A stretch of DNA of 9,179 nucleotides from Tannerellaceae bacterium (GTDB lineage: Bacteria; Bacteroidota; Bacteroidia; Bacteroidales; Tannerellaceae), in assembly GCA_020860805.1 (NCBI GenBank), contig JAJBTP010000279.1, positions 1 through 9,179 on the forward strand, given 5' to 3'. Below, piece by piece: positions 1 to 6,649 of this stretch; position 1 is the stretch's first letter; each line of letters begins with the position of its first letter. A model generated the notes under the pieces. That model was not told the origin of the DNA and made no database searches. It worked only from the letters and a program-made list of their open reading frames with translations. A program made the translations under genes and the position numbers.

Positions 1-46
1 GTTTACATCAGGTTCACAAAAATAGGTTATATTTCTTTAAAACAAA

Positions 47-72
47 AAAAGAGGCTGAAATCAGTCTCTTTT
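47..72 (-). terminator. Rho-independent terminator of the cytochrome c peroxidase gene
   Basis: Arms at 47-58 and 61-72 form a 12-bp inverted repeat with one G-T wobble and a tiny loop, which in RNA probably opens to four bases. Read on the minus strand, the stem is followed by a run of seven T (44-50). It starts 24 bases past the peroxidase stop codon, the expected place for its terminator. The opposite strand also has T residues at 69-72, so weak two-way action is possible. Confidence 0.75.
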
Positions 73-95
73 AGATACAATATATTCTCCTTTAA

Positions 96-1453
96 TTACT
101 GTAACAATTTTCCTTCATACTCACCATTTAACGTATGGAGGAAAGTTATGATTTGCTGTGTTTCCTTATCATTGATATCAGTTCCTAACTGAAATTTATG
201 CATCACACGGATAGCATCTTCAATGGTCATGATAGTTCCGTCATGGAAATAAGGATATGTCAGCATCACATTCCGTAAAGTTGGAGTTTTAAAACGATGC
301 CGGTCATCTTCGTTATTAGTAAATGCAAAACGCCCCCAGTCACCTTCCGTAATTTCTGTTCCACGGTGATCAAAGTAATCTGCTTTAATTCCCATATATT
401 CAAAAGACTGGCCTCCGATATTCATTCCTACATGACAGGTTGCACAACGCTTTTCCTTAAACATTTCATAACCTTCTATTTCAGCCGCATTTAGCGCAGT
501 CTGGTCTCCTCTAAGGTATCTGTCAAAGCGGCTCGGGGTCAGCAACGTTTTTCAAACTCAGCTATTGCATCCGTAATAGTAGACTCTGTTACTCCCTCCT
601 CCGGATACAATTGCTCAAATATTGTCACTAACTCTTTATCCTGTACCAATAATTCTATAATATCATCAAAACTAATATGTCCCATTTCAATCGGATTCAA
701 TGGAGGACCTGCGGCCTGTTCCTGTAAATCCGCGGCACGCCCATCCCAGAACTGAACAAAATTAAGTGCTGAGTTGTAAACGGTTGGTGCATTTACACCC
801 CCAAACTGTCCATTAATCCCTTCTGAAAATTGTTTCCGGTCCACTCCTGCCGTACCCAAATCATGACAACTTGCACAGGAGAGCGTATTATCTGCAGACA
901 AACGGGTATCATGATATAAAGTAAAGCCTAATGCCACTTTTTGCGGATCAGTTGGCAAAGAATTAGGTAACGGCTGTACCGGTTCATTAGCAAACTCCTC
1001 AGCCACTGTAGGAGATACAAAATGAGCCCGGCGTACATCTTTAGCCCAGTTCAATATGATACCTTTTTCTTCACTACTCAGATTTGTTCCCCAATGAATG
1101 GCCACATACTTTAGTGGTGGCATGGAACCGGATAAAGCTGTATGTTCCAATTTTGCCAAATCTACCTGTGAAACAACGTCTCCGTTTTCAAGAGCTGTTA
1201 ATAAATTTGTAAAATCTACATACCGGGTTCCATCCCGCATATCAGCTTTCACCGTTTTTCCTATAACAGGTAAATTTCCATAAAAAGGTACTTTGGCTTC
1301 CGTTGAATGGCATTCCATACATCCGTTATTCCGGATAATAGATGCCACCTGCTTTGCTTTATCTCCTTCATACTTTTTGTAATCCGTATTACCACAGGAA
1401 GATAAAAGCAAAACCATCCCTAAAAGAAAAGGAATTGTGATTGTTCTGTTCAT
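96..1453 (-). pseudogene. Three-haem cytochrome c peroxidase (MauG/CcpA family) lipoprotein, interrupted by a frameshift
   Basis: The intact product would be about 452 residues and would reduce hydrogen peroxide to water in the periplasm using haem-delivered electrons. The first part (539-1453, 304 codons) has a hydrophobic signal with lipobox LSSC (Cys20). It continues with an extra N-terminal haem site CMECH (45-49) with a candidate Met ligand in SGSMPP (Met111), then the first peroxidase haem site CASCH (193-197) and the conserved FWDGRA and NPIEMG segments. The second part (96-545) carries the last haem site CATCH and the typical TPTLRNV and PYFHDG segments. The parts are in different frames: the first ends EFEKRC-stop, where the family reads EFEKTLLTP. 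One extra A in the A5 run (548-552 on the plus strand) restores EKTLLTP. The TTG that would open the second part is not a credible start. From memory the family has TPNSRFD where this has TPSRFD, so one residue may also be missing. Monocistronic, with its own promoter and terminator. Family certain; functional state uncertain. Confidence 0.88.
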
Positions 1454-1498
1454 TTTAACAATTTAATTAATATAGTAACACGATTAGAAACTCTTTGA

Positions 1499-1506
1499 CA
1501 AATATA
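1499..1506 (-). promoter_or_regulatory. Candidate -7 promoter element for the peroxidase gene
   Basis: The minus strand reads TATATTTG, an exact match to the Bacteroides -7 consensus TAnnTTTG, 45 bases upstream of the peroxidase ATG. The -33 partner is poor: the best candidate is TTTA about 22 bases upstream. Its position in a divergent intergenic region supports a promoter here, but the weak -33 box suggests dependence on an activator or an alternative sigma factor. Confidence 0.5.
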
Positions 1507-1516
1507 AAAAACATTA

Positions 1517-1548
1517 AAATCCTACTCTATAAAGATTGGATAGGATTT
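1517..1548. repeat. 8-bp inverted repeat between the divergent peroxidase and lemA genes
   Basis: AAATCCTA at 1517-1524 is mirrored by TAGGATTT at 1541-1548 with a 16-base spacer. It lies just upstream of, and overlapping, the expected -33 region of the peroxidase promoter. That is a plausible operator position for a dimeric regulator. No T tract follows, so it is not a terminator. The DNA is AT-rich and chance dyads are common. For the rest of this 208-base gap I see no convincing promoter for lemA; near matches such as TAATTTAG at 1630-1637 lack a proper -33 box. Confidence 0.3.
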
Positions 1549-1661
1549 ATTTATGTTTTAATAAGTTTTATTTATAACACAACTGATAACCGTTTTTGTT
1601 TTATTCATCCAACAGGATTTAAAGAATTATAATTTAGATAAATGTTTTAATAAAACAGAAA

Positions 1662-2261
1662 ATGGGAAAAAGTAAAGGAATATGGATTACCCGGGGAGTA
1701 ATTATTTTACTGGTAGTAATCGGTTACTCGTTTTTTAAAGGCCGTTACAATACAATGGTAACACAGAAGGAATCAGTTAAAACTGCATGGAGGCAGGTTG
1801 AAAATCAATATCAACGCCGTCTGGACCTTATTCCAAACCTGGTAAATACTGTCAAAGGATATGCAACCCATGAACAGGAAACCCTACAAGGGGTAGTGGA
1901 AGCAAGGGCAAAAGCTTCTTCTGTAAACATTAATCCGGAAAATCTGACAGAAGAATCTCTCCGACAATTTCAAAATGCTCAAAGTGAAGTCAGTAGTGCC
2001 CTCTCAAGGTTATTGGTTACTGTGGAACGATATCCGGATTTAAAAGCAAACCAGAACTTCCTGGAATTACAGGCTCAATTGGAAGGTACAGAAAACCGGA
2101 TTGCGGTAGCACGACAACGTTACAATGAAGTTGCACAGGAGTATAATACGTATATACGTACGTTCCCCACGAATATTATTGCCGGAATGTTTGGTTTTAC
2201 ACCTAAAGCATATTTTACAGCGGATGCTGGTGCAGAACGGGCCCCTACAGTTGAATTTTAA
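1662..2261 (+). CDS. lemA: LemA family protein
   Basis: A 199-residue protein with one N-terminal membrane helix (about residues 10-25) followed by the LemA domain of long alpha helices. Family signatures are the WRQVENQYQRR segment followed by LDLIPNLVNTVKGY (about 43-67), the VEARAKA segment (79-85), and the ENRIAVARQRYNEVAQEYN stretch followed by FP near 144-169. Length and architecture are normal for the family. LemA proteins are membrane-anchored helical bundles whose biochemical role is not settled. The ATG at 1662 places the membrane helix correctly and has no clear Shine-Dalgarno sequence, as is usual in Bacteroidota. The stop lies 10 bases before the next start, so it is almost certainly co-transcribed with the TPM-domain gene, a pairing seen in many bacteria. 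Confidence 0.93.
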   Translation: MGKSKGIWITRGVIILLVVIGYSFFKGRYNTMVTQKESVKTAWRQVENQYQRRLDLIPNLVNTVKGYATHEQETLQGVVEARAKASSVNINPENLTEESLRQFQNAQSEVSSALSRLLVTVERYPDLKANQNFLELQAQLEGTENRIAVARQRYNEVAQEYNTYIRTFPTNIIAGMFGFTPKAYFTADAGAERAPTVEF

Positions 2262-2271
2262 AAAATAACAG

Positions 2272-3258
2272 ATGCTTTTGCCATACGTCATACTAAACTT
2301 ACAGAAGGTAGTAAAAGGAAGAGGAATATTCCTTTTACTATTCCTTCTGTTCTCTTACACAATCATTTCAGGTGCGGAGTATTCACTTGAAACTATACCC
2401 AACGTACGATTGAGTAACCGGAATTACTATGTAAGTAATCCGGACGGAATTATTTCACAGACCGATGTCAACCGCATAAACAGTACATTAAGGTCGCTGG
2501 AAGATAGTCTGAGTATTGAAGTAGCTGTCGTAGCTGTAGGAAGTATTGGTATAAATGAACCACGTATGTTCGCTACTGACCTTTTTCAGAAATGGGGAAT
2601 TGGTAAAAAAGCGGATGACAATGGTTTACTAATACTTTTAATAACTGATCCCTCTCAACGGTCGGTTGTTTTTGAAACCGGTTACGGACTGGAAGGTGTT
2701 TTACCGGACGCTATTTGCTACCGGTTACAACAACGATATATGATTCCGTTAATGAGAGAGGGTAATTTTAGCGAAGGGATGGCAGAAGGGGTTGCAGCCG
2801 TATCAGAATACTTAAAAGCCAGTGATTATGAACGGGCTGAAATAGCAGGAGGTAAAACTCCTCTGACAGACAGTGAACTTCCTATCGGATTATTAGTCTT
2901 AATATTTCTTTTTCCCGTAGGAATTATGGTACTGGCTTTATATGCAAACTATCTGAAACACCGTAAACGGAAATGTCCGAACTGTGGAAAAAAGACTTTC
3001 CGGTACATAAAAACAGAAACCGTACAGGCTGCAACCACTCGTTCGGCAGGTATTGCTGAAGAAATATACAGATGTAGTAACTGTGGCTATACAGAAAGGA
3101 AACGTAAAAACATCAACCGCCTGAATGGTGGTGGAGGCATGGGTCCTGTTATTTTTGGTGGTATGGGAGGACTTGGTGATGGACGTTCCGGTGGCGGATT
3201 CGGAGGTTCTTTTGGAGGAGGGCGTTCCGGAGGAGGAGGTTCTATCAGCCGTTTCTAA
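2272..3258 (+). CDS. TPM-domain (YgcG-like) membrane protein with zinc ribbon and Gly-rich tail
   Basis: A 328-residue protein. An N-terminal hydrophobic segment (about 18-33) after a basic stretch looks like a signal peptide or anchor. The TPM domain follows (about 53-183), with VSNPDGIIS near its start, FQKWGIGKKADDNGLLILL in the middle and ETGYGLEGVLPD (135-146), all typical of the family. A second membrane helix lies at about 205-224. A zinc ribbon then pairs CPNC (Cys235, Cys238) with CSNC (Cys268, Cys271). The end is a glycine-rich tail (286-324) with repeated SGGGF/GGS units, a common ending for these proteins. TPM domains face the periplasm, and the zinc ribbon and tail would be cytoplasmic if both hydrophobic segments are inserted or the first is cleaved. 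Function is not established; it probably works with LemA, encoded 10 bases upstream. No better start exists downstream. Confidence 0.9.
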   Translation: MLLPYVILNLQKVVKGRGIFLLLFLLFSYTIISGAEYSLETIPNVRLSNRNYYVSNPDGIISQTDVNRINSTLRSLEDSLSIEVAVVAVGSIGINEPRMFATDLFQKWGIGKKADDNGLLILLITDPSQRSVVFETGYGLEGVLPDAICYRLQQRYMIPLMREGNFSEGMAEGVAAVSEYLKASDYERAEIAGGKTPLTDSELPIGLLVLIFLFPVGIMVLALYANYLKHRKRKCPNCGKKTFRYIKTETVQAATTRSAGIAEEIYRCSNCGYTERKRKNINRLNGGGGMGPVIFGGMGGLGDGRSGGGFGGSFGGGRSGGGGSISRF

Positions 3259-3272
3259 CAATTATTTTAAAA

Positions 3273-3309
3273 GATGGATACGGTAACAAACCTGTTACAC
3301 ATATCCATC
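3273..3309. terminator. Two-way terminator hairpin between convergent genes
   Basis: GATGGATA (3273-3280) pairs with the end of the hairpin (TATCCATC), and GTAACA pairs with TGTTAC across a short AACC loop, with a small internal mismatch between the two helices. It lies 14 bases past the TPM gene stop and 26 bases past the stop of the minus-strand gene. A TTTATTTTT stretch follows on the plus strand after a few bases, and TTTT follows directly on the minus strand, so it probably ends transcription in both directions. Confidence 0.65.
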
Positions 3310-3335
3310 CGGCTAATTTATTTTTAAAGTTCCTC

Positions 3336-4415
3336 CTATTCAGTAAAAACGATTACCCGAGCATCTTTTTTAAACGGCGAATATCCACAATCTTTTAAGT
3401 TGTATTTTTCTGCAACTTTATTGGTTAGAGCCAGGAAGGCAGGTAAATCAAAAATAACAAAGTCAATATACGAATAGGTTTTACCGGTTGCACTACCTAC
3501 ATGTATACCCATCTTTTCCTTATCCATGATATCCATGTATAAGTCTTCAATATCGGAGCGGAACGCTATCATTTCTTCCGAAGCTATTTCCGAATTATCA
3601 TAGTAAACAAATCCCCATACAACACCATTTTTCTCTGCTGCATCAACCTTTTCATTCTCTTCGTTATAGTAATTATTTATCCAGCCAAAACCCGCAGTAT
3701 TTCCGAGGTAAATATCTTCCCTTAAGTATTGCGGATTTTCAATATTCAGTTTATAAACTGAGTAAGATTGATTAGGAGAATCACTTACGTTTAAATTCTT
3801 CCTGCCTCTAAAGGTTTCTATATATGCTTTCAAATCAGCAAAAGCTACAACCTCCCCCTGTTTTTGTTCTTCTATGAAGTCTACTGTTCCGATATACTTC
3901 ATGGTATATAGCTCGCTAATATACATATCCAGGAAAATAAAAAACATATTATACTTTTGACTCTCTTCCAGTATATCCAGAACAGGGGCATAAATTTCCA
4001 GATTTACTTTACCCCTTTCTTCGTCTTTTTCCACATACAAAGTTAAATCTACAGCACTAATCTTCCGGTCATACATACTGAACCCGAAATCTTCATTTCC
4101 TACAGCAGGTTTAGAGGCATAGACATTCCAGTTTTCTTTTAAATGTTCAGGCATCAATTGTACACAATACCAGGTACAATAATACTGCATAGCATCACCT
4201 TCCGGAGTCAGAATCAATTCATATTTCTCATCACCGGGATTAATACCAACATTAAAATAAATTTCATCAAATGCTACATCCAATAGTTCCTGGGAAGGAT
4301 TCAGTAACTCCTCTGTACCAGCTTTTTCATCCATTAGAGTCCGTAAATTTTCTTCTTTTTGTTCAAATTGGGTCCAGAAATCAAGAACCCGTTGTTTAAA
4401 TGTAATCGTTTCCAT
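3336..4415 (-). CDS. Acidic soluble protein of unknown function
   Basis: A 359-residue protein with no signal peptide, membrane segment or cysteine-based metal motif, so it is presumably cytoplasmic. It is rich in Glu and Asp. The N-terminus (residues 5-32) is helical, with FWTQFEQKEENL. It is followed by a stretch ending YELILTPEGDAM (65-76) and then a WNVYASKP segment (96-103). This order, helical FW start, ELI-T-G strand, then W-A-KP, resembles to my memory a group of uncharacterised bacterial proteins, but I cannot name the family. The second half carries a YIETFRGRKN segment, a GFGWINNYYN segment and a C-terminal GYSPFKKDARVIVF. The ATG at 4415 lies about 26 bases from a consensus -7 box, supporting this start. 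The stop is TAG, with TAA four codons later. It stands alone, divergent from pheS. I assign no function. Confidence 0.85.
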   Translation of the reverse strand: METITFKQRVLDFWTQFEQKEENLRTLMDEKAGTEELLNPSQELLDVAFDEIYFNVGINPGDEKYELILTPEGDAMQYYCTWYCVQLMPEHLKENWNVYASKPAVGNEDFGFSMYDRKISAVDLTLYVEKDEERGKVNLEIYAPVLDILEESQKYNMFFIFLDMYISELYTMKYIGTVDFIEEQKQGEVVAFADLKAYIETFRGRKNLNVSDSPNQSYSVYKLNIENPQYLREDIYLGNTAGFGWINNYYNEENEKVDAAEKNGVVWGFVYYDNSEIASEEMIAFRSDIEDLYMDIMDKEKMGIHVGSATGKTYSYIDFVIFDLPAFLALTNKVAEKYNLKDCGYSPFKKDARVIVFTE

Positions 4416-4440
4416 ATGTTTTCTTTTGTTACAGTTCTAA

Positions 4441-4472
4441 CAAACATACGGTATTACCTTGTAAAATCCAAA
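4441..4472 (-). promoter_or_regulatory. Bacteroides-type promoter of the unknown 359-residue gene
   Basis: On the minus strand TTTG (4469-4472) is followed after exactly 20 bases by TATGTTTG (4441-4448). Both boxes fit the Bacteroides sigma consensus TTTG-N19-21-TAnnTTTG fully. The gene's ATG lies 25 bases beyond the -7 box, predicting a leader of roughly 20 bases. The element interleaves with the pheS promoter on the other strand. Confidence 0.8.
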
Positions 4473-4489
4473 TGAAAGCAGTAAATTTG
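4459..4489 (+). promoter_or_regulatory. Bacteroides-type promoter of the pheS operon
   Basis: TTG (4459-4461) is followed after exactly 20 bases by TAAATTTG (4482-4489), matching the Bacteroides consensus. The pheS ATG is 26 bases beyond, so the leader is about 20 bases. That is too short for a T-box or a leader-peptide attenuator of the kind known for some aminoacyl-tRNA synthetase genes. The -33 box lies between the two boxes of the divergent promoter. Confidence 0.8.
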
Positions 4490-4515
4490 CAATCCAATAA
4501 AAACAGGGGTAACAA

Positions 4516-5535
4516 ATGCTGAATAAGATAAAGGCGCTACTACAGGAAGTAGAACAGTTAAAAGCTTCAAATGCAGAAGAATTAGAAGCTTTACGGATTA
4601 AATACCTGAGTAAAAAGGGTGAGATATTCTTGCTGATGAATGAATTCCGTAATGTAGCTGCTGACCAGAAAAGAGAAGTAGGTATATTTCTGAATGAACT
4701 AAAGGAAACTACCCAGAATAAAATCAATGAGATAAAAGAGGGCTTTAACAATGCACAGGTTTCTCTGGATGAGATTGATTTGACCCGTACTGCCTATCCG
4801 GTTTCTATGGGAACCCGCCATCCTCTTTCTATTGTTAAAAAAGAAATTTGTGACATTTTCGGACGTCTGGGATTCAGTATCGCAGAAGGTCCCGAAATTG
4901 AAGATGACTGGCATGTCTTTTCTTCTTTGAACTTTGCCGATGATCATCCGGCCAGAGATATGCAGGATACATTCTTCATTCAGCATAATCCTGAAATTGT
5001 ACTCCGTACACATACATCTTCAGTGCAGACACGGGTTATGGAGAAACAGGAACCTCCTATCCGGATTATTTGCCCCGGACGTGTATATAGAAATGAGGCC
5101 ATTTCGTACCGTGCCCACTGCTTCTTCCATCAGGTAGAAGCCCTTTATATAGATAAAGATGTTTCATTTGCCGACCTGAAACAGGCGTTGATATTCTTCG
5201 CAAAAGAAATGTTCGGGCCAGAAACAAATATACGACTACGCCCCTCTTATTTCCCCTTTACTGAGCCTTCGGCTGAGATGGATATCTCCTGTAACCTGTG
5301 TGGTGGCAAAGGATGTCCGTTCTGTAAACATACAGGTTGGGTAGAAATACTGGGTTGTGGTATGGTCCATCCGAATGTACTGGAAAACTGTGGTATTGAC
5401 AGTAAAGTATATTCCGGGTATGCACTGGGCATGGGTATTGAACGAATAACAAACCTAAAATATCAAGTGAAAGACTTACGCTTATTCTCGGAAAACGATA
5501 TCCGTTTCCTGAGACAGTTTGAGTCTGCCAATTAG
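4516..5535 (+). CDS. pheS: Phenylalanine-tRNA ligase alpha subunit
   Basis: The 339-residue alpha subunit of the heterotetrameric (alpha2-beta2) enzyme that charges tRNA-Phe with phenylalanine in the cytoplasm. The N-terminal 75 residues form the tRNA-binding coiled coil. Class II catalytic motifs follow: the HPLSIVKKEI region (102-111), GPEIEDDWHVF (125-135), LRTHTSSVQ (163-171), motif 2 GRVYRNEA to FFHQVEAL (188-210), and motif 3 GYALGMGIER (301-310), where Ala303 matches the phenylalanine-pocket alanine of E. coli PheS (Ala294). A four-cysteine cluster (Cys259, 262, 267, 270) in CNLCGGKGCPFC is a putative zinc site often seen in this subgroup. AGGGG at 4505-4509 is a fair ribosome binding site for the chosen ATG. 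The stop is TAG. First gene of the probable pheS-crcB-nth unit; pheT is not adjacent, as is usual in this phylum. Confidence 0.97.
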   Translation: MLNKIKALLQEVEQLKASNAEELEALRIKYLSKKGEIFLLMNEFRNVAADQKREVGIFLNELKETTQNKINEIKEGFNNAQVSLDEIDLTRTAYPVSMGTRHPLSIVKKEICDIFGRLGFSIAEGPEIEDDWHVFSSLNFADDHPARDMQDTFFIQHNPEIVLRTHTSSVQTRVMEKQEPPIRIICPGRVYRNEAISYRAHCFFHQVEALYIDKDVSFADLKQALIFFAKEMFGPETNIRLRPSYFPFTEPSAEMDISCNLCGGKGCPFCKHTGWVEILGCGMVHPNVLENCGIDSKVYSGYALGMGIERITNLKYQVKDLRLFSENDIRFLRQFESAN

Positions 5536-5561
5536 ATTGTGAACCTAAAAATCATTACCAT

Positions 5562-5598
5562 GTTCCCCCGGGTATTTTTAACCGACCCGGGGGAGAAC
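5562..5598 (+). other. Strong GC-rich hairpin in the pheS-crcB gap
   Basis: CCCCCGGGT (5565-5573) pairs perfectly with ACCCGGGGG (5585-5593) around an 11-base loop containing five T. GTT/AAC extends the stem beyond a two-base bulge. It occupies much of the 81-base gap. No T tract follows it on the plus strand, so it is not a standard terminator. It could be a partial attenuator, an RNA-processing or stability hairpin that sets the ratio of pheS to crcB mRNA, or a DNA site. It stands out against the AT-rich surroundings. Confidence 0.6.
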
Positions 5599-5602
5599 AC
5601 AT

Positions 5603-5608
5603 AAGGAG
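5603..5608 (+). promoter_or_regulatory. Good Shine-Dalgarno sequence for crcB
   Basis: AAGGAG ends eight bases before the crcB ATG. Clear Shine-Dalgarno sites are uncommon in this phylum and most other genes in the window lack one. It lies just after the hairpin at 5562-5598, which would leave it unpaired, and it supports the start at 5617. Confidence 0.6.
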
Positions 5609-5616
5609 TAAGGTAT

Positions 5617-6003
5617 ATGATACAGGTTTTAGTTTTATTATTAGGTGGTGCGATAGGTACTTTATGTAGATATAGTCTATCTTCATGGATACAGCGTACT
5701 ATGGAACAACCCTTTCCTTTCGGAATTCTTTCCGTTAATATTGTAGGTTCCTTTTTTATAGGATTCTTCTGGAGTCTCTCTGAAACATTTACACTCTCTT
5801 CACATACCCGGCTCGTGCTTTTTCCAGGCTTTTTCGGTGGCTTTACAACCTTTTCCAGCTTTACACTGGATACCATGAATCTGCTGAAATCCGGAGATTA
5901 TAAATTAGCACTTTTAAATATATTAGCCAGTAACTTACTGGGTATTATGGCTGTTTTCCTGGGGTGTATTCTTGGTAAACAAACAGCCGGATTAATTAAA
6001 TAA
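5617..6003 (+). CDS. crcB: Fluoride channel CrcB (Fluc)
   Basis: A 128-residue, four-helix membrane protein that forms dual-topology dimers and exports fluoride through two pores. Visible signatures are GGAIGTLCRYSL (10-21) with the conserved Arg18, GILSVNIVGSFFIG (36-49) with the pore Asn41, and GFFGGFTTFSSF (71-82) with the two phenylalanines (Phe79, Phe82) that line the fluoride path and the central sodium-site region. Length is typical. It follows pheS by 81 bases across a strong hairpin and precedes nth by 7 bases, so it is probably read with both. I see no fluoride riboswitch upstream, so expression may be constitutive with the operon. A single copy agrees with a homodimer, although a second copy elsewhere cannot be excluded. 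Confidence 0.95.
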   Translation: MIQVLVLLLGGAIGTLCRYSLSSWIQRTMEQPFPFGILSVNIVGSFFIGFFWSLSETFTLSSHTRLVLFPGFFGGFTTFSSFTLDTMNLLKSGDYKLALLNILASNLLGIMAVFLGCILGKQTAGLIK

Positions 6004-6010
6004 CAAACAT

Positions 6011-6649
6011 ATGAAAAAAAAGGAACGTTATGAAGGCGTTATTAACTGGTTTCAGGAAAATGTTCCGGTAGCTGAAACTGAACTGGAGTATTTGTCTCCT
6101 TATCAATTACTGATAGCTGTTATTTTATCGGCTCAATGTACTGATAAACGGGTTAACATGATTACACCTGCGTTATTCGAAGCATTTCCTACCCCGGAAG
6201 TGTTGGCGGCAAGTTCACCGGAAGTTGTATTTGAATACATTAAAAGCGTATCTTACCCTAATAATAAATCCAAACATCTGGTGGGTATGGCACAAATGCT
6301 AATCAATGAGTTCAATGGTGAAGTACCATCTGAGATGGATGATTTAATAAAACTACCGGGAGTAGGCAGAAAAACAGCGAATGTAGTCATGTCTGTGGTG
6401 TTCGACAAACCGGCAATGGCTGTCGATACCCATGTATTCCGGGTTTCTAACCGGTTAGGATTAACAACGAATAGTAAAAGTCCGTTAGAAACGGAAAAGG
6501 AATTAGTTAAATATATTCCTGAAAATCTTTTGTCAATTGCCCATCATTGGTTAATTTTACATGGAAGGTACATTTGCCTGGCCCGTAAACCTAAATGCGA
6601 GGAATGTGGTTTAAAGCCCTGGTGCGAATACTTTTTAAAGGGTAAATGA
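6011..6649 (+). CDS. nth: Endonuclease III (DNA glycosylase/AP lyase)
   Basis: A 212-residue base-excision repair enzyme that removes oxidised pyrimidines and cuts at the resulting abasic site. The helix-hairpin-helix is LPGVGRKTANVV (115-126), with the catalytic Lys121. The catalytic Asp139 lies in VDTHVFRV. The 4Fe-4S cluster loop is complete, with Cys189-x6-Cys196-x2-Cys199-x5-Cys205. LSAQCTDKRVN (39-49) is the usual substrate-recognition segment. The length matches the family (E. coli 211). It begins 7 bases after crcB, and its TGA overlaps the ATG of the next gene (ATGA), so the two are probably translationally coupled. The coding sequence starts with a run of eight A after the ATG, a possible slippage site but in frame as given. 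Confidence 0.97.
   Translation: MKKKERYEGVINWFQENVPVAETELEYLSPYQLLIAVILSAQCTDKRVNMITPALFEAFPTPEVLAASSPEVVFEYIKSVSYPNNKSKHLVGMAQMLINEFNGEVPSEMDDLIKLPGVGRKTANVVMSVVFDKPAMAVDTHVFRVSNRLGLTTNSKSPLETEKELVKYIPENLLSIAHHWLILHGRYICLARKPKCEECGLKPWCEYFLKGK

Noticed and set aside
96..545. Independent small c-type cytochrome gene starting at the TTG at 545
   Set aside because: It has no signal peptide, which haem attachment in the periplasm requires, and it continues the peroxidase sequence exactly. It is the C-terminal part of the broken gene.
3120..3245. DNA tandem repeat in the Gly-rich end of the TPM gene
   Set aside because: The repeated GGT/GGA codons reflect the glycine-rich tail common in this protein family, with no exact repeat unit in the DNA.
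5536..5616. Fluoride riboswitch upstream of crcB
   Set aside because: The gap holds a simple long hairpin; I could not find the conserved aptamer segments or the pseudoknot layout.
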